64,000 bases of DNA from contig NZ_MDHA01000031.1 of the NCBI RefSeq assembly GCF_001705665.1, positions 1 through 64,000 on the forward strand, in the 5' to 3' direction. The notes under the pieces were generated by a model. The model was not told where the DNA came from. It saw only the letters and a program-made list of their open reading frames with translations, and ran no database searches. Positions 1-8,112 of this stretch are shown one piece after another. The DNA comes from Thioclava sp. SK-1 (lineage in GTDB: Bacteria > Pseudomonadota > Alphaproteobacteria > Rhodobacterales > Rhodobacteraceae). The position numbers and the translations under genes were made by a program. The first letter of the stretch is position 1. Each line of letters begins with the position of its first letter.

Positions 1-104
1 GGCCAGCGTCGCTGTCCGTTGGTCCTTATCTCCACCCCGTAATCCCGGAGAAACTCCAACGTAGTCACCATCGCGAAACCCCTGCACCGATCTCCATCGG
101 ACAT
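1..104 (-). CDS. Unidentified open frame running off the left edge (partial)
   Basis: A minus-strand frame is open from an ATG at 104 (or 71) to the window edge, 34 codons. It contains the short stretch MVTTLEFLRDYG. It has no recognisable family, and the gene continues outside the window if it is real. It lies downstream of the dctM-like gene at 180-1484 on the same strand. It could equally be chance, so it is listed only so that the left edge is not read as empty. Confidence 0.2.
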   Translation of the reverse strand, partial: MSDGDRCRGFAMVTTLEFLRDYGVEIRTNGQRRW

Positions 105-179
105 GGCATCGCAGGTCAGACAAGCGGGCAAAAGGTGAGGGCCAGCGAACGCTTACGACCAACCGGGCCTTATCCTCTG

Positions 180-1484
180 TCAGTTGAACATTGTGTTTGG
201 CAGTAACAATGCGATTTGCGGAAAGGCAATGATCAGCACCAGACCGACAATCATGGCCAGCAAAAATGGCGTGACACCACGAAAGACCGTCAACATCGGC
301 ACATCTTCGGCCACACCTTTTACAACAAACACATTCAGCCCAACCGGCGGAGTAATCATTCCCATTTCAATGACGATCACCGCCACGACACCGAACCAGA
401 TCGGATCAAACCCCAATTGCAAGATCACCGGAAACACAATTGGGATTGTCACAACCAACATTGATAATCCGTCAAGGAACATCCCCAGCACCACATAAGC
501 CAAGATGATCAGCACCAATGTGCCATAAGCACCTAAACCCATCCCGACCAAAGCATTTCCCAGCGTCTCTGGAATATGTGTCACCGCCAAAAATGGGTTA
601 AGCACGTTGGCACCGATCACAACCATATACAGCATCGCAGAGGTCTTGAGTGTTTCCAGCACGGCCACCTTGAACTGTTTCCAACCGATGGCACGCATCA
701 CAAAGGCCAACACCGTCACCAGGCCCGCACCGATCGCGGAGGCCTCTACGGGGGTGAAGATCCCCGCATAGATCCCACCGATGGACACGCCAATGATACC
801 CAACAGCGGTGCTGATTTTCCCAATAGCGTCAGCTTATCCGACCAGCCCACACGCGCGCCGCGCGGCCCCGCTTTGGGATCAATCGTTGCAATCAGGGCA
901 ATTGTGCCCATGAACAACGCCATCAATAACATGCCGGGCAAGATACCAGCCATAAACAGGCGTCCAATGGATTCCTCGGTCAAGATCGCATACAGAACAA
1001 ATCCGGTCGACGGTGGGATCAAAAAGCCCAGCGTCCCCCCGGCAGCAATCGACCCCGTGGCCAGTGCATCGCCATAGCCCAGGCGTTTCATCTGCGGCAG
1101 CGCCACCTTTCCGATGGTCACAGCCGTCGCAACCGACGATCCTGATACAGCAGAAAACACCGCGCAACCCAACACAGAGGCCGAGGCCAAGCCGCCCCGA
1201 AACCGCCCCACCCATGCAAAGGCCGCATCATATAGTGCGCGCGAAAACCCCGCCACGGAACTGATATTGCCCAACAGGATGAACATCGGCACAACGATCA
1301 AGTTATAGTTTGACACCGCCGAATAGGTCTCGGTCAGCATCACCGCACTGGCCGCACGAGAGCCCTCCAAGAACAGATACCCGAAATAGCCGACGATCAG
1401 CATCGCAAAGGCCACCGGCGTGCGCAAAACCATCAGCGCGAAAAGGCAGCCGATACCGATCATTCCAACGGAAACTTCACTCAT
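180..1484 (-). CDS. TRAP transporter large permease subunit, DctM type
   Basis: The 434-residue membrane protein is the large, ion-coupled subunit of a tripartite TRAP importer. Hydrophobic segments run along its whole length, and it has the DctM-family GFLIPPS motif near residue 150 and a second PPVG motif near residue 390. The start is the ATG at 1484 (MSEVSVGMIG), not an upstream in-frame ATG, because it overlaps the dctQ stop by 4 bases (ATGA). It is the last gene of a dctP-dctQ-dctM operon read from 2967. The substrate cannot be read from sequence. A LysR gene lies just upstream and a divergent gallate-type pathway lies beyond it, so an aromatic or hydroaromatic carboxylate is plausible (inference). 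Confidence 0.93.
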   Translation of the reverse strand: MSEVSVGMIGIGCLFALMVLRTPVAFAMLIVGYFGYLFLEGSRAASAVMLTETYSAVSNYNLIVVPMFILLGNISSVAGFSRALYDAAFAWVGRFRGGLASASVLGCAVFSAVSGSSVATAVTIGKVALPQMKRLGYGDALATGSIAAGGTLGFLIPPSTGFVLYAILTEESIGRLFMAGILPGMLLMALFMGTIALIATIDPKAGPRGARVGWSDKLTLLGKSAPLLGIIGVSIGGIYAGIFTPVEASAIGAGLVTVLAFVMRAIGWKQFKVAVLETLKTSAMLYMVVIGANVLNPFLAVTHIPETLGNALVGMGLGAYGTLVLIILAYVVLGMFLDGLSMLVVTIPIVFPVILQLGFDPIWFGVVAVIVIEMGMITPPVGLNVFVVKGVAEDVPMLTVFRGVTPFLLAMIVGLVLIIAFPQIALLLPNTMFN

Positions 1485-1993
1485 GTTCGGACCTTTTGCG
1501 CAATAAGAACGCCAAGCTGGACAAGCAAAATCACGACGCAAAGCGCCATGCCCACCGCGATAAACGCGTAAAAGGGCCACAGAGGCAGGCCCAGCATATT
1601 TGTCGTGTCACCGAATTCCAGCGCATCAAGCGATTTGTAAATCGCCCGGTCGACCAGCACATACAGCACATAGCAGGACAAGACGCGCGACAGCACATCC
1701 CCTACAAAACGGCCCCAAACCCCAATGGCATGGTCCAAAACGTCGACCGCCACATGGCCAGAACCCGCCGTGCAATAGGGCAGTGCCAGCATGACCACAC
1801 CAACAGATGTTAGCTGGATCACCTCATTTACACCAAGGATCGGCGTGCCCAGCACATAGCGCGCCAGAACACCCACAAAAACAAGGATCAACACCAACAC
1901 CAAGAACCCGCCAGAGATGGCAGCCAGCGCCAGATTGGCCCGGTTGAACCACGTCAACCAGGCCGAAGATAGGGTTTGGGACCGCGTGCTCAT
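1481..1993 (-). CDS. TRAP transporter small permease subunit, DctQ type
   Basis: The 170-residue protein has four predicted membrane segments and the DctQ-family pattern of a first helix near residues 18-45 followed by LARYVLG and a second helix containing NEVIQL. It pairs with the DctM protein in the inner membrane. It overlaps its neighbours on both sides by 4 bases (ATGA junctions at 1990-1993 and 1481-1484), so the three TRAP genes are probably translationally coupled. Unlike the other SBP-first transporter loci in the window, there is no hairpin between the dctP and dctQ genes here. Confidence 0.92.
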   Translation of the reverse strand: MSTRSQTLSSAWLTWFNRANLALAAISGGFLVLVLILVFVGVLARYVLGTPILGVNEVIQLTSVGVVMLALPYCTAGSGHVAVDVLDHAIGVWGRFVGDVLSRVLSCYVLYVLVDRAIYKSLDALEFGDTTNMLGLPLWPFYAFIAVGMALCVVILLVQLGVLIAQKVRT

Positions 1994-2967
1994 TTGGATT
2001 GTAGCGCCGCTACGATTTTAGCCGCGTCGCCGCCGGTATCTTTGACGACGGTGTCCACCACATCTGCCGAAAGTGCGTCAAAGGCAGCCGCTTCGTCGTC
2101 GGTCAGCTGAATAACCGTTTTACCTTCGGTCGCCTTAAACCCCGCAATGCCTTTGGCCGCGACATCAAGCTGCATCGCATGGCCATTGACCGCAGCCTGT
2201 GCGCCAGCCGCATCCACCGCGGCCTTATCTGCATCTGATAGATCGCCATAAGTGTCGCGGTTCATCAAAATGAAGAACGGCGAGATCGTCGTATTCATGC
2301 CGATGGTCACATAGTTGGCAACCTCACCCAATTTGAATGCATTGATCCCGGTGCCGTCGATCATCGCACCATCAATCACACCTGTCTGCATCGCGTTGTA
2401 AATCTCCGACACCGGCATCGACACAGCCGACCCTCCCCAAGCCTCAACCAACAGGCCGGTGTTGCGCGACGGCACGCGGATCTTCAAACCCGCCAGATCA
2501 CCGGGCGAATGCACCGGCTTATCCGCGGTGAACAAGATGTTTTCGGCCGAAGACCAAAGCGCCACAAGATGCGCACGGCGATATTCCGACGCCAGTAAAT
2601 CCAGATTGGCGTTCAAGACCGCGTTGCCCGATTGTTCATCTAACACGCCCGGCAGCTCTGCCAGAAGGGTCAGCGGGAATTGCGAAGCGGTGTAGCCGGG
2701 TAAGGACACCGCTAGCTCGGTCACGCCATCGACAACCCGGCTGTATTGTTCAACCGGGCCGGCGCCCAACTCACCGCCATTATACAGTTTGACGGTCAAA
2801 TCACCATCGGTGCCTTCGGCAATTTGATCTGCCAGCGGCTGGAATGTCGAACCGACATAAGGATGGCCAGCCGGCATAAAGCTGGCAAATTTGATCTGCT
2901 CGGCCGATGCGGCTGTGGCCAGTGTGGCGCCCAAAGCAAGTGCTGCTATTGAAAGTTTTGCGAACAT
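1990..2967 (-). CDS. TRAP transporter periplasmic substrate-binding protein, DctP type
   Basis: The 325-residue protein starts with a Sec signal peptide (MFAKLSIAALALGATLATAASA, cleavage likely after ASA). The mature part matches the DctP fold: the central LKIRVPS segment, where the family's conserved arginine binds the substrate carboxylate, then SEIYNAMQTGVIDG. The start is preceded by a strong GGGAGGAC ribosome site. It is the first gene of the dctP-dctQ-dctM operon and lies 79 bp downstream of the LysR gene at 3047-4261 on the same strand. Substrate is unknown. Confidence 0.93.
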   Translation of the reverse strand: MFAKLSIAALALGATLATAASAEQIKFASFMPAGHPYVGSTFQPLADQIAEGTDGDLTVKLYNGGELGAGPVEQYSRVVDGVTELAVSLPGYTASQFPLTLLAELPGVLDEQSGNAVLNANLDLLASEYRRAHLVALWSSAENILFTADKPVHSPGDLAGLKIRVPSRNTGLLVEAWGGSAVSMPVSEIYNAMQTGVIDGAMIDGTGINAFKLGEVANYVTIGMNTTISPFFILMNRDTYGDLSDADKAAVDAAGAQAAVNGHAMQLDVAAKGIAGFKATEGKTVIQLTDDEAAAFDALSADVVDTVVKDTGGDAAKIVAALQSK

Positions 2968-3046
2968 GTCGTCCTCCCATGACGATACGACGGTCCTCTG
3001 CCGTCATTCGGAAGGAAATCTGCCATCAGGGCTCAGCTTGGGCCAA

Positions 3047-4261
3047 TCAGTTCGCCGGCAGGTTCGATAAATTCATGCTATAGCTTGAATTTTCTTGTGC
3101 CGATTTTCGGATTAAGTTCAGCAGCTGTGATTGCGCCGGCGTGGGCGTCCAATCTCGGCGCAGCGTCAATCCAATCGCACGGCTGGAATTTGGCACTTCA
3201 AAAGGCACAACATGCACCAACCCACGGGCAATTTCTGCCTTAGCTTGTAGCCATGAGATACAGGCAAGATGATCAGTTTGGTCCAGCACCTCACGCATAA
3301 GAATGACGGATCCGGTTTCAATGATGGAATGTGGCGGATGCAGGCCGCGCGTTGTAAACATGGCGTCGAACTGGCTGCGCGTTGGCGTGCCATCCCGCGG
3401 CACAAGCCAATGCTGATCCGCCAGATCCGCCACGCGTAAATCCGTACGGTGACGCCACGGATGAGACCCACCGCAAAGCAAAACAAGCGTGTCATCAAAG
3501 ACCCATTCTTGCACCACATCCTCAATTGGCACAGGGTCGCGCAATGCCCCGATCAAAAAATCCAGATCACCGCGCCGCAACTGCCCCAACAGTTCGTCAT
3601 AGGTGCCTTCAACAATCCTAACCGGAAGGTTTGGTCGTGATTTTCTAAAGGAAACAAGGGCATGCGGCAAAGGATGCGACCGGCCAAGCGGCATCGCCCC
3701 AATGACGATCTGCCCCACTTCGCGCCCCGCCAAATCACCCAATTCCGCCCGCGCCTGCGACATTTCTGCAAAGCTTAACCGGGCGGCGCGTGCCAAATTA
3801 TTGCAGCTGCGCGTAGGCAATATCCCCGTACTGGAGCGTTGAAAAAGCGCGCGCCCGGCTTCTCGTTCTAGCTGAGTCACTGCCCGGTGAACTGTGGGCT
3901 GGGCCACCCCCAATCGCCGCGCAGCAAGTGAGAAGTTCTGCGCCTCGACGCTGGCGATCAGTGCCATAAGCTGCGGGCGGGTCGCCGTTAAAACCAACCG
4001 CGGCGCGACATCTTCCAAAGCGGCGTCCAACACCGCCAGGGCCCGCTCTGCCCGCGCGCGCAGAGCCTCTCCGGCCTGTGTTGGAAAAAATCCCTGCGGA
4101 CGGCGAAAAAACAGCGCCATGCCCGCCTCAGCCTCTAATTTTCCAAGCGCCTGCGTAACGGCGGGCTGTGACACAAGGCAACTTTCAGCAGCCCGCGTCG
4201 CTGAGCCCCCGTCGCATACTGCGCGAAACACGCGTAGGTGACGCAGGTTATCTCCAATCAT
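3047..4261 (-). CDS. LysR-type regulator with two tandem HTH domains
   Basis: The 404-residue protein is about 100 residues longer than a usual LysR regulator because it carries two winged HTH domains. The first covers about residues 5-65 (motif LVSQPAVTQALGKLE) and the second about 93-152 (motif GVAQPTVHRAVTQLE). Both end in the family's LF.R wing. A normal LysR effector-binding domain follows (about 170-390). Its ATG has a GGAGG site 7 bases upstream. It is divergent from the gallate-type genes beginning at 4430 and precedes the TRAP operon on its own strand, so it probably controls one or both (inference). The frame is uninterrupted, so this is a true fusion and not two overlapping genes. 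Confidence 0.88.
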   Translation of the reverse strand: MIGDNLRHLRVFRAVCDGGSATRAAESCLVSQPAVTQALGKLEAEAGMALFFRRPQGFFPTQAGEALRARAERALAVLDAALEDVAPRLVLTATRPQLMALIASVEAQNFSLAARRLGVAQPTVHRAVTQLEREAGRALFQRSSTGILPTRSCNNLARAARLSFAEMSQARAELGDLAGREVGQIVIGAMPLGRSHPLPHALVSFRKSRPNLPVRIVEGTYDELLGQLRRGDLDFLIGALRDPVPIEDVVQEWVFDDTLVLLCGGSHPWRHRTDLRVADLADQHWLVPRDGTPTRSQFDAMFTTRGLHPPHSIIETGSVILMREVLDQTDHLACISWLQAKAEIARGLVHVVPFEVPNSSRAIGLTLRRDWTPTPAQSQLLNLIRKSAQENSSYSMNLSNLPAN

Positions 4262-4334
4262 TTATAGCCTCCGGCGGCATCATCTTCCTTTTTATCCTTA
4301 CCGAATAACGCCCGCATATAAATACACTATAGCA

Positions 4335-4344
4335 CATAATTATG
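4335..4344. promoter_or_regulatory. Palindrome in the divergent LysR/galB promoter region
   Basis: The 168-bp gap between the divergent LysR gene and the galB-type gene is AT-rich at its centre and holds the perfect 10-bp palindrome CATAATTATG. It is a candidate operator for the tandem-HTH LysR protein. No promoter hexamers are clear enough to call. Confidence 0.35.
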
Positions 4345-4429
4345 CCATCTGCGGGGTTTCTAAATTGCCTCCCCCCGTCAAAACCCGCTTAGGTCTGCGC
4401 AATAAATTCACGACCACGGGGAGGATCCA

Positions 4430-5161
4430 ATGGGCGACAAGAAAACGGCACTGGTGATCAGCGCACATGCTGCGGATTTCGTCTGGCGCTGCGGCGGCGC
4501 AATCGCGCTACATGCTGAAAAAGGCTATGATGTCACCGTGGCCTGCCTGTCCTTTGGCGAACGCGGCGAAAGTGCGCGCCTGTGGAAAGAGGGTAAGACA
4601 TTGCATGAGGTGAAGGCCATTCGCCGCACCGAAGCCGAAAATGCCGCCGCCGCCCTGGGTGTGGCCCATCTGGAGTGTTTTGATCTGGGCGATTACCCGC
4701 TGCATATGGAGAAAGACGATAAGTATAAGCTTGTCGACCTGATCCGCAAAGTGCAACCCAGCTTCATGCTAAGCCACAGCCAATATGACCCTTACAACAC
4801 TGATCATATGTATATGTCGCAGATCGCGCTGGAATGCCGGATGATCGCGCAAGCCTGGGGCCATAACCCGGGCGAAAAAGTGCTGGGCGCACCGCAGCTG
4901 TATCTGTTTGAACCGCACCAGACCGAGCAGATGGGCTGGAAGCCCGATCATTTCCTCGACATTACATCGGTCTGGGACAAAAAACGCAACGCGATGGAAT
5001 GCAATGAAGGGCAAATCCATCTGTGGGAGTATTACACCCGGGTCGCGCAGCAACGCGCCAACCATTTCAAGCGTAATTCTGGCGGGCAATCTGGCGGCCG
5101 TGACTGTCAATATGCCGAAGGATTTCAATCGATTTTCCCGCGAACCGTCGACGAATTATAA
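4430..5161 (+). CDS. galB: 4-oxalomesaconate hydratase, PIG-L (LmbE) family, GalB type
   Basis: The 243-residue protein belongs to the PIG-L/LmbE zinc-hydrolase fold. Instead of the usual AHPDD metal motif it has SAHAADF at about residues 11-17, which is typical of the GalB branch, and a second metal region SHSQYDPYNTDH. GalB hydrates 4-oxalomesaconate to 4-carboxy-4-hydroxy-2-oxoadipate in gallate degradation (known for Pseudomonas putida). The ATG has a GGGGAGGA site. It is first in a cluster with an extradiol dioxygenase, CHA aldolase and tautomerase, which supports the GalB reading over a generic deacetylase. A broken ligJ-like gene for the same step lies at 49121-49781. Confidence 0.82.
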   Translation: MGDKKTALVISAHAADFVWRCGGAIALHAEKGYDVTVACLSFGERGESARLWKEGKTLHEVKAIRRTEAENAAAALGVAHLECFDLGDYPLHMEKDDKYKLVDLIRKVQPSFMLSHSQYDPYNTDHMYMSQIALECRMIAQAWGHNPGEKVLGAPQLYLFEPHQTEQMGWKPDHFLDITSVWDKKRNAMECNEGQIHLWEYYTRVAQQRANHFKRNSGGQSGGRDCQYAEGFQSIFPRTVDEL

Positions 5162-5258
5162 CATCGATATTTTGCCTACACGGGCGCGCGATGTCGGCGC
5201 AAAGCCGACGCCGCAATCGCCACCGATCCAACATCTGGATCATCGGAGGAAAACACAT

Positions 5259-6242
5259 ATGAGCCACGCCCCAACCAACCACAGCTTTGACATTGCGCAT
5301 CTTGGCCATGTCGAAATTTTGACGAATAAATTTGATCAAAGCTTGCAGTTTTTCACGCAGGTCTATGGGCTGAAACTGTCGGCATTGGACAATAACAGCG
5401 CCTATCTGCGGGCCTGGGACGATTACGAATTTTGCACGCTAAAGCTGACAAAATCTGACACGACAGGTGTCGCGCATATTGGCTACCGCGCACAGTCGCC
5501 CGAGGCCCTGGCGCGCCGCGTGGCCGCAATCGAAGGATCGGATTTCAAGGTGATCGGTTGGACCGACGGGGATCTAAGCCACGGCCGATCCTTTCAATTC
5601 GAAGACCCGTTCGGGCATGTGTTTGAGATCTATTACGATACCAACTGGTATGAGACACAAGACGGTACCGAGAAAGCCGCCCTGAAAAACACCGCTTCAT
5701 CTTTCACGGGTGCCGCGCCGCGCAGAATTGATCATTTGAACCTTCTGGCCGCCGATGTGCGCGAATTCCGTCGGTTCATGGAAACCTGCCTTGGCGCGCG
5801 CGTGACGGAATATATCGAACTTGATAACGGGCGGATTGGCGGCTGCTGGTTCACCATCAATAATAAAACCTACGACCTGGCCTGCACCGAAGAACATAGC
5901 AATGCGACGGCGCGGCTGCACCATGTGACCTACGCGACCGATCAGCGCGAAGATATTTTACGCGCCGCCGACATCTTCTTGCAAAACGGTGTTCATATTG
6001 AAACTGGGCCACATAAGCACGCAATTCAGGGCACGTTTTTCCTGTATGTCTGGGAACCCGCAGGGAATCGGATTGAGCTGGCAAACGCCGGTGCACGTTT
6101 GATTTTGGCCCCCGATTGGCAACCGGTGAAATGGACGCAAGCGGACCGGATGAAGGGTCAAGCGTGGGGATTAAAAACGATTGAGAGCTTCCATACGCAT
6201 GGAACGCCACCCACCGAAATTCCACAAAATCCTGAAATATGA
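5259..6242 (+). CDS. Type I (VOC family) extradiol ring-cleavage dioxygenase
   Basis: The 327-residue cytoplasmic enzyme has the two-domain vicinal-oxygen-chelate layout of catechol 2,3-dioxygenases. The C-terminal domain keeps all three iron ligands of the family in the expected order: His in RRIDHLNLL (about 160), His in ARLHHVTYA (about 220) and Glu in GNRIELAN (about 271). The ATG at 5259 is chosen for its GGAGGA site and because homology begins there; the open frame extends upstream over galB. Its place among galB, an aldolase and a tautomerase suggests that it makes 4-oxalomesaconate, perhaps from gallate. Known gallate and protocatechuate 4,5-dioxygenases belong to the unrelated LigB family, so this assignment is inference. 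Confidence 0.85.
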   Translation: MSHAPTNHSFDIAHLGHVEILTNKFDQSLQFFTQVYGLKLSALDNNSAYLRAWDDYEFCTLKLTKSDTTGVAHIGYRAQSPEALARRVAAIEGSDFKVIGWTDGDLSHGRSFQFEDPFGHVFEIYYDTNWYETQDGTEKAALKNTASSFTGAAPRRIDHLNLLAADVREFRRFMETCLGARVTEYIELDNGRIGGCWFTINNKTYDLACTEEHSNATARLHHVTYATDQREDILRAADIFLQNGVHIETGPHKHAIQGTFFLYVWEPAGNRIELANAGARLILAPDWQPVKWTQADRMKGQAWGLKTIESFHTHGTPPTEIPQNPEI

Positions 6243-6257
6243 GAGAAGGAGTTTGGC

Positions 6258-6929
6258 ATGGCTGTCGTCGTCCAAAATATCCAACGCGCTGCGCCCGAAG
6301 TGATTGATGCGCTTGGCGCGGCGGGCACAGCAACGGTACACGAGGCACAGGGCCGCACAGGCTGCCTGCGAAGCTATATGCGGCCGATTTACTCTGGTGC
6401 TAAAATCGCGGGCTCGGCTGTCACGATCTCGGCCGCTCCCGGTGACAATTGGATGGTGCATGTCGCGATTGAGCAGCTGCAACCGGGCGATATCTTGGTG
6501 CTGTCACCGACCTCGCCTTGCGACAACGGGTATTTCGGTGACCTTTTGGCGACATCGGCACAGGCACGCGGGTGCCGGGGTTTGATCATCGAAGCGGGTG
6601 TGCGCGATATTGCCGATCTCAAACAAATGGGTTTCCCTGTTTGGTCAAAAGCTATCTCGGCACAAGGAACGGTGAAAGAGACGCTGGGCTCAGTCAATAT
6701 TCCCATCGTCTGTGCTGGACAGATCATTGACGCAGGAGATGTAATTTGCGCCGATGATGACGGGGTTGTCGTTGTTAAATGCGGCGACGCGACAGACGTT
6801 TTGGCCAAGGCCCGTGCGCGTCTGGATGCTGAGGAAGCAAAACGCAAGCGCCTTGAAACTGGCGACCTGGGTCTGGATATCTATGAGATGCGCCCCCGGT
6901 TGGAAGCAAAAGGCCTTAAATACATCTGA
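6258..6929 (+). CDS. galC: 4-carboxy-4-hydroxy-2-oxoadipate aldolase, RraA family (GalC/LigK type)
   Basis: The 223-residue protein belongs to the RraA/HMG-CHA aldolase family. It shows the family's glycine-rich core and the GVRDI motif (about residue 113), whose Arg-Asp pair holds substrate and metal. LigK/GalC cleaves 4-carboxy-4-hydroxy-2-oxoadipate to pyruvate and oxaloacetate, the last step of gallate and protocatechuate 4,5-cleavage routes. A good AGAAGGAG site precedes the ATG, 15 bp after the dioxygenase stop. Length matches the family. The same fold also includes RraA ribonuclease inhibitors, but the context favours the aldolase. Confidence 0.84.
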   Translation: MAVVVQNIQRAAPEVIDALGAAGTATVHEAQGRTGCLRSYMRPIYSGAKIAGSAVTISAAPGDNWMVHVAIEQLQPGDILVLSPTSPCDNGYFGDLLATSAQARGCRGLIIEAGVRDIADLKQMGFPVWSKAISAQGTVKETLGSVNIPIVCAGQIIDAGDVICADDDGVVVVKCGDATDVLAKARARLDAEEAKRKRLETGDLGLDIYEMRPRLEAKGLKYI

Positions 6930-6967
6930 TCGAAACGGTAGGGCTTGGCCCGGAGGGGCTCTGCCCC

Positions 6968-7008
6968 GACCGCGCCTTCAGGGGCTCGATGCCCCTGAAG
7001 GCGCGGTC
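6968..7008. repeat. REP-like hairpin repeat with perfect 18-bp arms
   Basis: Two perfect 18-bp arms (6968-6985 and 6991-7008, reading GACCGCGCCTTCAGGGGC on the left) are separated by TCGAT. The flanks GGGGCTCTGCCCC on the left and CCCCCCGGGATATTTTCAGC on the right resemble a repeat scattered through many Rhodobacterales genomes (from memory, not searched). It sits inside the galC-galD gap, so it can act as a transcript hairpin between the two genes. It may dampen galD expression or stabilise the upstream mRNA. Confidence 0.7.
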
Positions 7009-7050
7009 CCCCCGGGATATTTTCAGCAAGATGAAAGGGAGGGTCTGACA

Positions 7051-8109
7051 TTGAGTGGCATGGGATTGAATTGCCTTTGGTTACGCGCAGGCACATCGAA
7101 AGGCGCCTATTTCGTGGCGCGCGATCTACCTACGGACCCTGCCATGCGTGACAAGATATTGTTGCAGATCATGGGATCACCCGATCCACATCAGATTGAC
7201 GGAATTGGTGGCGCGGACCCGCTATGTTCCAAAGTGGCGATTTTGGCACCGTCATCACGCCCGGATGCCGATATCGATTATCTGTTTTTGCAAATCTTTG
7301 TTGACCAGCCTATCATTTCTGATGCGCAAGGCTGTGGGAATATTCTGGCAGGCGTCGGCCCTGCTGCAATTGAAATGGGTTTGATACACGCTCAGGCGCG
7401 CGAGACCACCATCCGCATTCATATGTTGAACACGGGCGACATTGCCCGTGCGACGGTTCAGACTCCGGATGGCGCCGTCACCTATCGTGGGGACACATGC
7501 ATTGATGGAGTGCCCGGCAGTGCCGCACCGATCAGGCTATTATTTGACGATATTGCCGGATCAATGTGCGGAGCATTATTGCCTACGGGGCGGGTGCGGG
7601 ATGTAATCCAAGGAGTCACGGTCACGGCAATTGACAATGGTATGCCTGTTGTTTTGTTAGATGCGGCCGAATTTGGCTTAGACGGTGCGGAAACCCGTAT
7701 GATGCTTGAAGAAAATTCCGGCTTAAAGACACGACTGGAAGCAATTCGCTTGGAGATTGGGCCGATGATGGGGCTTGGCGATGTGTCAAATGCCTCTGTG
7801 CCCAAGATGACTTTACTGTCCGCGCCGCGTCACGGCGGGGTCATTTCCACACAAAGTTTTATCCCCCACCGCGCCCATGCCTCTATCGGGGTTTTTGCCG
7901 CGATCAGCGTTGCCACAGGTTGCTGCCTGGAAGGTGCCGTTGGCTATGATCTGGCACAGCATCCTGCAGGCACTCACTTTGCCATTGAACATCCCTCTGG
8001 CGCGGCGGAAGTTGTTATAGAGCGCGATCCCTCGGGACAAGTCACCGGTGCGGGCACCGTCCGCACCGCACGAAAATTATTTCAAGGCCAAGCGTTCGCG
8101 CGCGACTGA
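7051..8109 (+). CDS. galD: 4-oxalomesaconate tautomerase, PrpF/GalD/LigU family
   Basis: The 352-residue protein has the PrpF-family start LWLRAGTSKGAYF, the diaminopimelate-epimerase-like fold, and the glycine-rich loop DAQGCGNILAGVG near residue 92. GalD/LigU interconverts keto and enol forms of 4-oxalomesaconate so that the hydratase can use it. Start choice: a TTG at 7051 lies 7 bases after an AGGGAGGG site, while the ATG at 7060 lies 16 bases away, so the TTG is preferred. The gene follows the REP-like hairpin and converges with the MFS gene, whose stop is 3 bases away. PrpF-type isomerases also act in propionate metabolism, but the cluster argues for GalD. Confidence 0.82.
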   Translation: MSGMGLNCLWLRAGTSKGAYFVARDLPTDPAMRDKILLQIMGSPDPHQIDGIGGADPLCSKVAILAPSSRPDADIDYLFLQIFVDQPIISDAQGCGNILAGVGPAAIEMGLIHAQARETTIRIHMLNTGDIARATVQTPDGAVTYRGDTCIDGVPGSAAPIRLLFDDIAGSMCGALLPTGRVRDVIQGVTVTAIDNGMPVVLLDAAEFGLDGAETRMMLEENSGLKTRLEAIRLEIGPMMGLGDVSNASVPKMTLLSAPRHGGVISTQSFIPHRAHASIGVFAAISVATGCCLEGAVGYDLAQHPAGTHFAIEHPSGAAEVVIERDPSGQVTGAGTVRTARKLFQGQAFARD

Positions 8110-8112
8110 TCA

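Noticed and set aside
880-1215. 111-codon minus frame inside dctM
   Set aside because: Out-of-frame shadow of a membrane protein gene; Cys- and Gly-rich without pattern.
4908-5258. Upstream extension of the dioxygenase frame
   Set aside because: It overlaps galB, has no homology, and the ATG at 5259 has a good ribosome site.
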